Assembly: GCA_025455245.1 (NCBI GenBank)
Contig: JALOMX010000081.1
Coordinates: forward strand, 1-8,227
Length of the DNA stretch: 8,227 bases
Direction of reading: 5' to 3'
DNA from: Chitinophagaceae bacterium
GTDB taxonomy: Bacteria > Bacteroidota > Bacteroidia > Chitinophagales > Chitinophagaceae
The notes beneath the pieces are model-generated. The model made no database searches. It was not told the origin of the DNA and saw only the letters and a program-made list of their open reading frames with translations. Positions within the stretch are counted from its first letter, which is position 1. Each line of letters starts with the position of its first letter. Shown piece by piece: positions 1-6,694 of the stretch. The position numbers and the translations under genes are program-made.

Positions 1-432
1 AGATATGTGGTTCGTTTAAAGGGTGGAGACGTCTCTGTTTTTTCCAACATTGCAGATGAACTTGATACCCTCGTTTCGAATAATATTCCCTACGAAATTG
101 TACCCGGAGTTACGGCAGCCCTTGGCGCAGCCGCAACGCTCGGTGTGCCACTCACGGCCCGCGGCTTGTCGAAGGGGATTAGAATTTTAACCTACTACAA
201 CGCTGAGGCTGTTGAGGAAAAGGAATGGGAAAACCTTGCGCAGACCAGCGATACCCTTGTTTTTTATATGAGTGGCGAAACCTGTTTTGAACTTGCAGAA
301 AAACTATTGGCTAATGGAAAAAAGGCAGATACGCCCATTTTGCTTGCGGAACAAGCCACTACCCCGTTGGAAACAGTATCGCTTTCTACCATTGGTGAAT
401 GCAGGAACAGTCTCGCTTTCTACCATTGGTGA
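1..432 (+). CDS. cobA: Uroporphyrinogen-III C-methyltransferase (SUMT), 5'-truncated by the window edge and ended early by a frameshift
   Basis: This is the SAM-dependent enzyme that methylates uroporphyrinogen III twice to give precorrin-2, the first step towards siroheme. The reading frame is open from base 1, so the gene starts outside the window; the GTG at 7 is an internal valine. Visible motifs are VVRLKGGD (7-30) and PGVTAALGAA (from 103), both typical of the tetrapyrrole methylase fold, followed by PLTARG and the stretch around YMSGETCFELAEKL and DTPILLAEQATTP. The usual FGRGGEE after the KGGD loop is replaced by FSNIADE. The frame hits TGA at 430-432 because a 34-bp tandem duplication (372-439) shifts it; the true C-terminus follows in frame +2. 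Together the two parts, minus one repeat, would give about 197 codons of a family normally near 250-260, so roughly 60 residues lie upstream. The gene leads directly into cysJ and cysI, whose cofactor it helps make. Family assignment is firm; whether the gene is functional is unknown. Confidence 0.88.
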   Translation, partial: RYVVRLKGGDVSVFSNIADELDTLVSNNIPYEIVPGVTAALGAAATLGVPLTARGLSKGIRILTYYNAEAVEEKEWENLAQTSDTLVFYMSGETCFELAEKLLANGKKADTPILLAEQATTPLETVSLSTIGECRNSLAFYHW

Positions 433-439
433 ATGCAGG
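372..439 (+). repeat. 34-bp tandem direct duplication inside cobA
   Basis: Copy 1 is 372-405 and copy 2 is 406-439, head to tail with no spacer. They are identical except for one base (A at 378, C at 412). In the methyltransferase reading each copy encodes TVSLSTIGECR, copy 1 in frame +1 and copy 2 in frame +2, and the differing base is the third position of the valine codon (GTA against GTC), so it is synonymous. Because 34 is not a multiple of three, the duplication causes the cobA frameshift. Confidence 0.95.
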
Positions 440-628
440 AAGCAATGGCAGCACCGGGAATTTCTATCACCGGCATTATTGATTATAGGCACTGTAGCTG
501 CCTTACACCATAAATATGCATGGAAAGATTATTTAAGCGAAGCGGGGGAATATTTTCCGGAGGTAACTAAATCAGCCCCCAAACCCAAAAAATCAATGCA
601 TCCTGCAACAGTTGATATTAAAAGATAA
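407..628 (+). pseudogene. cobA: C-terminal remainder of cobA, out of frame with the upstream part
   Basis: Frame +2 carries the missing end of the methyltransferase. From 407 it reads TVSLSTIGECR again (now from the second repeat copy) and then continues into SPALLIIGTVAAL (467-490 and on), which matches the conserved SPALIIVGEVV block near the C-terminus of SUMT enzymes. It ends with a lysine- and proline-rich tail and TAA at 626-628. No plausible independent start or ribosome binding site was seen, so this is not a separate gene. Deleting either 34-bp copy rejoins it in frame with the upstream part. It ends 14 bp before cysJ. Confidence 0.85.
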
Positions 629-642
629 AACCAATACCAATT

Positions 643-2340
643 ATGCTGGCCGAGAAAAAGCTGGACCAACTATTTGCACTCATTTCCGAAAGCACACATG
701 CAGAACTCATCTGGATGAGCGGATACATGGCCGGGCTTGCTGCTAACCATTTGCCGTTGGCTGCAAAACCTGCTACTACTCCTCCGGTTGCCATAGATAC
801 CATTTCTATTGTATATGGTACAGAAACAGGCAACTCAAAAAAAGCAGCAACCCTTGCAACCACCACATTAAAAAGAGCCGGTATAAAAACAAGGCTGATT
901 GCCGCTGAGAATTATAAGCCGGATCTGCTGGAGAAAGAATCATTTCTGCTGTTGGTAATAAGTACACAGGGCGAAGGTGAGCCACCGGCAACCGCAAAAG
1001 CTTTGTATGATTACCTCCACCAACGGACCGAGCCTTTACCACAGCTACAATATGGTGTATTGGCACTTGGCAGTAAAAGTTACCCGCTTTTCTGCCAGGC
1101 AGGAATAGATGCAGATACTCAACTTAAACGGCTCAAAGCAACACCTGCTATTCCTATCGGAACCTGCGATGATGATTTTGAAACAGATGCAGAAGCCTGG
1201 ATAAACCAACTGCTGCAACACCTGAAAAATCCGATCGTACCTGCAGCAGTTACAACCATCATCAAAAGACCTGCTGAAGGAAAAAAGGTTTTTAAAGGAT
1301 CTCTTGGCCAAAAGATTTTACTGAACGATCATGGCAGCAACAAACAGGTTTACCATCTTGAATTTGACCTTGCCGAAGAAATTGTGTACACACCCGGCAA
1401 TGCTGTTGGAATGGTTCCCTATAACAGACCACAGGAAGTACAAAAAGTTTTGAATATCCTTGGATTAAAAGAAGAACAATCCATTACCTATAAAGATCAC
1501 ACTTTAACAGTGACAGCCGTATTTACTGAAAAAGTAAGTATTCAATTTTTGCCTTCATCCACCGTAAAAAAATATGCACAATTAGTGAATGCAGATATCC
1601 CTGAAACACGCATGGACCTTTATGATCTTTTGCGCATTTATCCATTACCTAATGAGACCCGTGTTGAGGAATTGATCGACCTGTTGCCGGGCATTACCCC
1701 AAGGCTTTACACCATTTCGTCCTCGCCGGCCACTCATCCCTGTCAATTACACCTTACCGTTCAATTACATAAATATTCCTCGCAGGATCAGCAAAAAAGC
1801 GGGTTAGGTTCCGAATATATTACATCCCTGAAAATAGGTACTGAAGTTGAATTCTTTCTCCATACGCAAAAGAGTTTTCAGCTACCGGCAGATGATAAGG
1901 ATATCATAATGATTGGGCAGGGAACCGGGATTGCACCCTTTCGTTCATTTATTGCGGAAAGGGATACCAACGGGGCCTCCGGACGAAACTGGTTGTTCTT
2001 TGGGGAAGAAAACAGGGTAACTGATTTTTATTATCAATCCGAAATACAGAAATGGACCGATATTGGAACACTGCAAAAAGTTGTTCCTGCATTTCAGCAA
2101 AAATCCGGCAACCCCACCACCCTTGCCGAACAGATATCGCACTATGCCGAAACTATCTGGCAATGGCTTGACGACGGCGCTTACATTATGGTAAGTGGCG
2201 AGAAAGAACCTACCGGAAAGGCAGTAGAAGCTGCATTGCTTAAAATAGCTACTGATAAGTTGCAGGGCGATGAGAAGAAAGCCACAGCTTACATCAAACA
2301 ATTACAGAAAGACGGAAGATTTGCTAAAGAATTGTATTAA
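643..2340 (+). CDS. cysJ: Sulfite reductase flavoprotein (alpha) subunit, CysJ type, with an atypical nicotinamide site
   Basis: A cytoplasmic diflavin reductase that passes electrons from a pyridine nucleotide through FAD and FMN to the CysI hemoprotein for six-electron reduction of sulfite to sulfide. At 565 residues it is slightly shorter than E. coli CysJ (599). An N-terminal leader with WMSGYMAGL (24-32) resembles E. coli WVSGYFWG. The flavodoxin (FMN) domain covers about 54-195: YGTETGNSKKAA (58-69), STQGEGEPP (107-115), LALGSKSYPLF (140-150). The FAD domain has RLYTISSSP (354-362) and SGLGSEYIT. The NAD(P) domain has IGQGTGIAPFRSF (424-436), NWLFFGEENRVTDFYYQ (449-465) and a terminal Tyr565 where E. 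coli also ends in Tyr. Two usual NADPH signatures are absent: the SR..K.YVQ segment reads QQKSGNPTTLAEQ (485-497), and the Cys of the CGD motif is Ser518 (VSGE). ATG 643 is 14 bp after cobA; no Shine-Dalgarno sequence is visible. The family is firm; NADPH as donor is less so. Confidence 0.93.
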   Translation: MLAEKKLDQLFALISESTHAELIWMSGYMAGLAANHLPLAAKPATTPPVAIDTISIVYGTETGNSKKAATLATTTLKRAGIKTRLIAAENYKPDLLEKESFLLLVISTQGEGEPPATAKALYDYLHQRTEPLPQLQYGVLALGSKSYPLFCQAGIDADTQLKRLKATPAIPIGTCDDDFETDAEAWINQLLQHLKNPIVPAAVTTIIKRPAEGKKVFKGSLGQKILLNDHGSNKQVYHLEFDLAEEIVYTPGNAVGMVPYNRPQEVQKVLNILGLKEEQSITYKDHTLTVTAVFTEKVSIQFLPSSTVKKYAQLVNADIPETRMDLYDLLRIYPLPNETRVEELIDLLPGITPRLYTISSSPATHPCQLHLTVQLHKYSSQDQQKSGLGSEYITSLKIGTEVEFFLHTQKSFQLPADDKDIIMIGQGTGIAPFRSFIAERDTNGASGRNWLFFGEENRVTDFYYQSEIQKWTDIGTLQKVVPAFQQKSGNPTTLAEQISHYAETIWQWLDDGAYIMVSGEKEPTGKAVEAALLKIATDKLQGDEKKATAYIKQLQKDGRFAKELY

Positions 2341-2362
2341 TTGAATAAGTTTTTTAAAGAAT

Positions 2363-4024
2363 ATGAAACCATCACCGGTTGAAAAAATAAAAAAGGAAAG
2401 CGATGGCCTGAGGGGCACCATTAAGGAAGGCCTTGTCAATGATTTAACAGGCGCCATCAGCGATGCAGACATGCAGGTTGTAAAATTTCATGGCATGTAC
2501 CTGCAGGATGACCGTGACCGAAGGGATGAGCGGACTGAAAAGAAATTAGAACGACTATATTCTTTTATGATAAGGCTACGCCTTCCGGGAGGCGTTTTAA
2601 GCGCAGAACAATGGAAAGCCTGTCATCATATTGCAGGTAAGTTCAGTACCGGTGTCATAAAGATAACAACCCGGCAAACAATCCAATTGCATGGTATTCT
2701 CAAATCAGACCTTAAACCAACCATCAAGGCCTTTAATGCGGCAAAGCTCGACAGCATAGCTACCTGCGGCGATATAAACAGGAACGTTGCTGCGGCTTCT
2801 CATCCCTGTCAGTCGCCACTGCATGCTGAAATACATGGGTATGCCAACCTCATCAGCGAAAGGCTGATGCCCAAAACAAAAGCATGGTACGAGGTATGGC
2901 TTGACGAAGAACAGTTGCTTGATAAAAAAGAAGAAGATGACCCGCTGTATCAGGACAGGTATTTACCAAGAAAATTTAAAATTGGTATTGGAATACCACC
3001 TAATAACGATGTAGATGTATTGACGAACGATATAGGATTGATTGCTATTGAAAAAAATGGCAAGCTTGAAGGCTTCAACCTCGCTATTGGCGGTGGGCTA
3101 AGCCAAACCCATGGGAACCCGGATACGTATCCAAGGCTTGCAACGGTCATCGGCTTTGTGCCGTCCGGCGAACCTACCCTGAAAGCCGTTTATGAAGTTC
3201 TTACCATACAGCGCGATTACGGCAACCGAAGCGACCGTAAACTTGCAAGGTTGAAATACACAGTAGATAAGTATGGCATACCATGGTGGAAGCAGGAACT
3301 TGAAAAGCGCATGGAATTTTCCCTACAGCCCGAAAGACCCTATACATTCACTGCAAGAAAAGACTATTACGGCTGGCATAAAGGCATGAACGACCTTTGG
3401 TACTACACTGTATTTGTAGAAAATGGAAGGGTAACAGACGATGAAAATGCTGCGCTGAAAACAGCGTTGTATGAAATAGCTGAAACAGGGCTTTCTCAAT
3501 TCAGGTTTACAAGCAATCAGAATGTAATTGTTGCCGATGTAAAGGAGGAAGATAAAAAGCAAATCACCGCTATTCTGGAAAAATACAGCGTGGCAAAGTT
3601 CACTGAAGAAAGCTCAACCATAAGGGTAAACAGTATGGCTTGTGTGGCATTCCCTACATGCCCGCTTGCATTGGCCGAAGCACAGCGTTACATGCCCGCA
3701 TTTATTTCAAAGGTGGAGCCATTGATGGAAAAATATAAAATTGCCAAAGAAGAAATCATCATACGGATGACCGGATGTCCCAACGGATGCGGCAGAAGTG
3801 TTGCCGCCGAAATAGGATTGATCGGCACTGCTTACGGAAGGTATAACCTGCACATTGGTGGCGACAGGGAAGGAACAAGGCTTAATACCAAATACAGGGA
3901 AAACATAGATGAAACCGAGATTCTCAAAACACTTGATGGCTTGTTCAATAAATATGCAGAAAACCGGCAACCGGAAGAAACTTTCGGAGATTTCGTTCAC
4001 CGGTATGGCATTCTTGCAGATTAA
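2363..4024 (+). CDS. cysI: Assimilatory sulfite reductase hemoprotein (beta) subunit
   Basis: The siroheme and [4Fe-4S] enzyme that reduces sulfite to sulfide, working in the cytoplasm with the flavoprotein encoded 22 bp upstream. At 553 residues it follows E. coli CysI (570) almost end to end, lacking only the short C-terminal tail. FHGMYLQDDRD (42-52) begins the first ferredoxin-like half domain. Likely siroheme and sulfite ligands by comparison with E. coli are Arg73 (RLRLPGG), Arg140 (DINRNV) and Lys204 and Lys206 (LPRKFK). ENGRVTD (353-359) and TSNQNVIVADV (383-393) mark the second half. The cluster cysteines are Cys427 and Cys433 (ACVAFPTCPLA) and Cys472 and Cys476 (TGCPNGCGRS), the last also the axial siroheme ligand. 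The RDDER..K.ER pattern and the cysJ neighbour favour the NADPH-type CysI over ferredoxin-dependent Sir or nitrite reductase. All catalytic residues are present. The start is preceded only by an A-rich stretch (AAAGA). Confidence 0.95.
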   Translation: MKPSPVEKIKKESDGLRGTIKEGLVNDLTGAISDADMQVVKFHGMYLQDDRDRRDERTEKKLERLYSFMIRLRLPGGVLSAEQWKACHHIAGKFSTGVIKITTRQTIQLHGILKSDLKPTIKAFNAAKLDSIATCGDINRNVAAASHPCQSPLHAEIHGYANLISERLMPKTKAWYEVWLDEEQLLDKKEEDDPLYQDRYLPRKFKIGIGIPPNNDVDVLTNDIGLIAIEKNGKLEGFNLAIGGGLSQTHGNPDTYPRLATVIGFVPSGEPTLKAVYEVLTIQRDYGNRSDRKLARLKYTVDKYGIPWWKQELEKRMEFSLQPERPYTFTARKDYYGWHKGMNDLWYYTVFVENGRVTDDENAALKTALYEIAETGLSQFRFTSNQNVIVADVKEEDKKQITAILEKYSVAKFTEESSTIRVNSMACVAFPTCPLALAEAQRYMPAFISKVEPLMEKYKIAKEEIIIRMTGCPNGCGRSVAAEIGLIGTAYGRYNLHIGGDREGTRLNTKYRENIDETEILKTLDGLFNKYAENRQPEETFGDFVHRYGILAD

Positions 4025-4033
4025 ACCCGCGTT

Positions 4034-4627
4034 ATGGAAACTGAAAGGAATGAACTTTTCCCTGTTTTTTTAAAGCTTAACCAACTTAAAGTACTGTTGG
4101 TAGGTGCCGGCCCGGTGGGGTTGGAAAAACTTACGGCAATCCTTTCCAATTCACCAAAGACCCGGGTAAAGGTTGTAGCCATGCATGTTCTGCCCGGGAT
4201 CGATAAAATTGCAGAGGAAAACAGAAACATTACCATTGAAAAACGCCCGTACGATGAACGGGATATGAAGGGCTGGGATATTGCAATTGTAGCAGTAAAC
4301 AATCGTGCCCTGAGTGAAGAAATATACAGCCATGCGAAAAGCGCCGGCATTTTGGTAAATGTAGCCGATACACCCGACCTCTGCGATTTTTACCTGGGAA
4401 GTATTGTCCAAAAAGGAAATTTAAAAATTGCCATCAGTACCAATGGAAAATCGCCCACTATGGCCAAGCGGATGCGTGAATGGTTAACTTCCATTTTACC
4501 GGAAAGCCTTGACCCTTTGCTCAATAACCTTTTTCAGATCAGGCAAACCATACGCGGAGATTTTGAGGAAAAGGTAAAGGTCCTTGATACGATTACCAAT
4601 GAAATGCTTAAGAAAAATCAAGACTAA
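4034..4627 (+). CDS. Siroheme synthase, Met8/CysG N-terminal type (precorrin-2 dehydrogenase, possibly also ferrochelatase)
   Basis: A cytoplasmic enzyme that oxidises precorrin-2 to sirohydrochlorin with NAD+ and, in bifunctional members, inserts iron to give siroheme. The 197 residues start FPVFLKL (9-15) and lead into a Rossmann strand with the glycine motif VGAGPVG (23-29). NVADTPDLCDFYLGSIVQ (109-126) and LKIAISTNGKSPTMAKRMRE (130-149) are the signature blocks of the family; Asp112 sits where the catalytic aspartate of CysG and Met8p lies. A helical C-terminal part (about 155-197) follows. The SUMT half found fused in E. coli CysG is here the separate cobA gene three genes upstream, so the pathway is split. 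It begins 9 bp after cysI and supplies its cofactor. The sequence alone does not show whether chelatase activity is present; SirC-type relatives of about this length are dehydrogenase only. No Shine-Dalgarno sequence is seen. Confidence 0.9.
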   Translation: METERNELFPVFLKLNQLKVLLVGAGPVGLEKLTAILSNSPKTRVKVVAMHVLPGIDKIAEENRNITIEKRPYDERDMKGWDIAIVAVNNRALSEEIYSHAKSAGILVNVADTPDLCDFYLGSIVQKGNLKIAISTNGKSPTMAKRMREWLTSILPESLDPLLNNLFQIRQTIRGDFEEKVKVLDTITNEMLKKNQD

Positions 4628-4648
4628 TTCTATTAATACAATAGAATT
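4626..4648 (+). terminator. AT-rich 9-bp hairpin straddling the siroheme-synthase stop codon
   Basis: AATTCTATT (4626-4634) and AATAGAATT (4640-4648) are perfect inverted repeats around a 5-base loop, AATAC. The hairpin includes the last two bases of the stop codon. The stem is weak (one G-C pair per arm) and the following bases are only partly T-rich, so it is not a convincing intrinsic terminator. It may attenuate, stabilise a 3' end, or be chance in AT-rich DNA. It lies in the longest gap of the operon (57 bp), the likeliest place for an internal transcript boundary. Confidence 0.3.
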
Positions 4649-4684
4649 GGTAGTTTAATTTAGATATCCGATATTCGCTCCCTG

Positions 4685-5491
4685 ATGCAGGGAATTTATT
4701 TCGATAAAGTAAAAAGGAAATACCTGAATAAAGCTCCATCTTTATTCATTCCTATTTTGATTTCAGTTTTTGGTATGGCCCAAACAACCTCCAATCAAAT
4801 GTGGTACACCTACAATCATCAGGCCATTGTTTCCAATAAATGGGGTTATATGTTCGACCTGAACCACCGGACAACCAATTTTAAAAATACCCGATCGGTT
4901 TTGTCGGCAGTAAGGATTGGAGCAACCTTCTTATACGATAAGGATCATCGTTTTTCAGCAGGATATGCATGGTTTGGTACTCATTTTCAGGAAGCCCAAA
5001 AAGAATTGCTGACAGAACACAGGCTTTGGCAGCAATACCAGGTATTTGGCAAAAGACAAAAGAGTGCATTTTTCCATAGGATACGGGTGGAGCAAAGGTG
5101 GCGGGAACTTATGCCTTCTTTGGGCTCATCAAAAGGTGAAACAGCTTTTTCTGTCAGGGGGAGATACATGTATCAGCATCAGGGCCCTATAGTGCCTTTG
5201 ACAAACAAAAATAAGCTCGGTGTTTGGTGGCAGGGGGCTTCAGAAATTATGCTCCACGCCGGCGATGGTATTGAAAAACACTATTTCGACCAATTGCGCA
5301 TTATTGGTGGCATTGTGCTATTGCCTTCAAAAAATCTGAACCTTGCAGTGTTGTACCAATACATCAATCAATATCGCCCTGCTATAAGCAGCCACGTCAA
5401 TATTCATTCAATTAGGCTTACTTTGCTCCACCAATTTGATTGGTCGGGACAGCGTAACCAAAATGGCACAAGTCCCATCCAGAAAAATTGA
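4685..5491 (+). CDS. DUF2490 family protein, predicted outer-membrane beta-barrel
   Basis: I recognise the DUF2490 family but its function is not established. The 268-residue product has a basic N-terminus (KVKRKYLNK, 8-16), a hydrophobic core (APSLFIPILISVFG, 17-30) and a likely signal-peptidase site after MAQ (31-33), so it should be exported. The mature part alternates polar and hydrophobic residues with many aromatics, as in transmembrane beta-strands. Family-type blocks are WYTYNHQAIVSNKWGYMFDL (40-59), EHRLWQQYQVFG (111-122), FHRIRVEQRW (130-139) and the terminal strand LTLLHQFDW (245-253). It sits between the siroheme and metZ genes, 57 bp after the former and 24 bp before the latter, in the same direction, so it is probably co-transcribed with sulfur assimilation genes. 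A role in sulfur-compound passage across the outer membrane would be inference from position only. The start at 4685 gives a full signal peptide; no other ATG precedes the hydrophobic core. Confidence 0.78.
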   Translation: MQGIYFDKVKRKYLNKAPSLFIPILISVFGMAQTTSNQMWYTYNHQAIVSNKWGYMFDLNHRTTNFKNTRSVLSAVRIGATFLYDKDHRFSAGYAWFGTHFQEAQKELLTEHRLWQQYQVFGKRQKSAFFHRIRVEQRWRELMPSLGSSKGETAFSVRGRYMYQHQGPIVPLTNKNKLGVWWQGASEIMLHAGDGIEKHYFDQLRIIGGIVLLPSKNLNLAVLYQYINQYRPAISSHVNIHSIRLTLLHQFDWSGQRNQNGTSPIQKN

Positions 5492-5515
5492 ATAATAAAT
5501 TGACGGCATATTTAC

Positions 5516-6694
5516 ATGGATAATTACAAAAACGCGACTACAGCGGCCATCCGCATTCAAAATACACTTACCGATGAAATGGAGCACAGCACCCCGCTGT
5601 TTCTAACCTCCAGTTTTCAGTTTGATACTGCAGAAGACATGCAGGGAGCATTTGCAGAAACCAACGATCACAACATCTATTCACGCTTTGTCAATCCCAC
5701 GGTTACGGAATTTGTACAAAAAGTATGCGCGCTCGAAGGCGCTGAGGATGGTTTTGCAACAGCAAGTGGTATGGCTGCCATTTTCGGCACCTTCATGACT
5801 TTTCTTAACAGTGGTGATCATATTTTAAGCAGCGCAAGTGTTTTTGGCAGCACCCATACAATACTTACAAAGTACCTGCAACGATGGGGCATACAAAGCA
5901 GCTACACCGATTTTTCCAACAAAGAAGCCATCATTCAGGCCATAAGGTCTGATACAAAACTCCTTTACCTTGAAACCCCAACCAACCCGGGGCTTGATAT
6001 TTTTGACCTTGAAATGATTGGTAAATTATGCCGGGAAAAAGGAATCATTTTTATTGTGGATAATTGCTTTGCAACCCCATTACTGCAAAGACCTATTGAG
6101 TTTGGCGCCGATTTGGTAATACATTCTGCCACCAAGTGGATGGATGGTCAGGGTCGTGTACTTGGCGGGGTAGTTGTGGGCAGGAAGGAACTCATACGGG
6201 AGGTTTACCTTTTTTGCAGAAACACAGGGCCAAGCATGAGCCCATTCAATGCATGGATACTTAGCAAAAGCCTGGAAACACTGGATGTAAGGATGCAAAG
6301 GCATTGCGACAATGCACTTACGTTGGCAAAACGATTACAGAGCCATCCTTCCATTAATGCAGTTAAATACCCTATGCTGGAAACACATCCTGCTTTTGCC
6401 ATTGCCCGGAAACAAATGTCGGCAGGCGGCGGTATTGTAACTTTTGAGTTAAAGGGAGGATTGGATGCCGGAATAAAATTTATGAATGGTTTGCAAATGC
6501 TAAGCCTTACCAGCAATCTTGGAGATACAAGGAGTATTGCCAGTCATCCGTCAAGTACCACTCACAGTAAATTGAGTGAAGAGGAAAGACTTGCAGTAGG
6601 CATTACTCCCGGACTCATAAGGGTTAGTGTGGGTCTTGAACATATTGATGATATCTGGTCTGATATCAGGAATTCCCTTGACCCCTTGATTTAA
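5516..6694 (+). CDS. metZ: O-succinylhomoserine sulfhydrylase, PLP-dependent (Cys/Met metabolism family)
   Basis: A cytoplasmic PLP enzyme expected to replace the succinyl group of O-succinylhomoserine with sulfide, giving homocysteine directly for methionine synthesis. The 392 residues cover the whole Cys/Met metabolism fold: IYSRFVNPT (54-62) contributes the PLP-phosphate tyrosine and arginine from the partner subunit, TASGMAAIFG (82-91) binds phosphate, VDNCFATP (181-188) holds Asp182 for the pyridine nitrogen, and HSATKWMDGQGRVLGG (203-218) holds the Schiff-base Lys207. SNLGDTRSIASHPSSTTH (333-350) and the carboxylate-binding Arg369 follow. It has SVFGST (108-113) where cystathionine gamma-synthases and lyases have Tyr-Gly; this Phe110 and the DGQGR..GG block match MetZ of Pseudomonas more than MetB. 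The preceding sulfite reductase would supply its sulfide. Cystathionine gamma-synthase or O-acetylhomoserine activity cannot be excluded by sequence. Its 3' end overlaps the converging regulator gene by 29 bp. Confidence 0.88.
   Translation: MDNYKNATTAAIRIQNTLTDEMEHSTPLFLTSSFQFDTAEDMQGAFAETNDHNIYSRFVNPTVTEFVQKVCALEGAEDGFATASGMAAIFGTFMTFLNSGDHILSSASVFGSTHTILTKYLQRWGIQSSYTDFSNKEAIIQAIRSDTKLLYLETPTNPGLDIFDLEMIGKLCREKGIIFIVDNCFATPLLQRPIEFGADLVIHSATKWMDGQGRVLGGVVVGRKELIREVYLFCRNTGPSMSPFNAWILSKSLETLDVRMQRHCDNALTLAKRLQSHPSINAVKYPMLETHPAFAIARKQMSAGGGIVTFELKGGLDAGIKFMNGLQMLSLTSNLGDTRSIASHPSSTTHSKLSEEERLAVGITPGLIRVSVGLEHIDDIWSDIRNSLDPLI
6666..6694. other. 29-bp tail-to-tail coding overlap between metZ and the LytTR regulator gene
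   Basis: The regulator's stop (TCA at 6666-6668 on the + strand) lies inside the end of metZ, whose TAA is at 6692-6694. The last eight or nine residues of each protein are encoded on opposite strands of the same DNA. There is no intergenic space for a classical intrinsic terminator. A short hairpin (TGATATC 6649-6655, GATATCA 6662-6668, 6-base loop) is next to it, but without an adjacent T-run on either strand. Confidence 0.9.

Noticed and set aside
407..628. Programmed ribosomal frameshifting in cobA
   Set aside because: The break coincides with a 34-bp duplication that fully explains it. No slippery heptamer or downstream pseudoknot was noticed.
4647..4684. Possible Bacteroidota promoter (TTG ... 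TAnnTTTG) before the DUF2490 gene
   Set aside because: A TTG is present but no TAnnTTTG-like box is found at the right distance.
5163..5174. Perfect 12-bp palindrome GATACATGTATC inside the DUF2490 gene
   Set aside because: About two palindromes of this length are expected by chance in 8 kb. It lies mid-gene and codes normal residues.
5492..5515. SAM riboswitch or other leader element before metZ
   Set aside because: The gap is only 24 bp, too short for a riboswitch, and no structured leader is seen.
6649..6668. Hairpin TGATATC / GATATCA at the end of metZ as a bidirectional terminator
   Set aside because: The stem is only 7 bp and AT-rich, with no adjacent T-run on either strand. It lies within metZ coding sequence.
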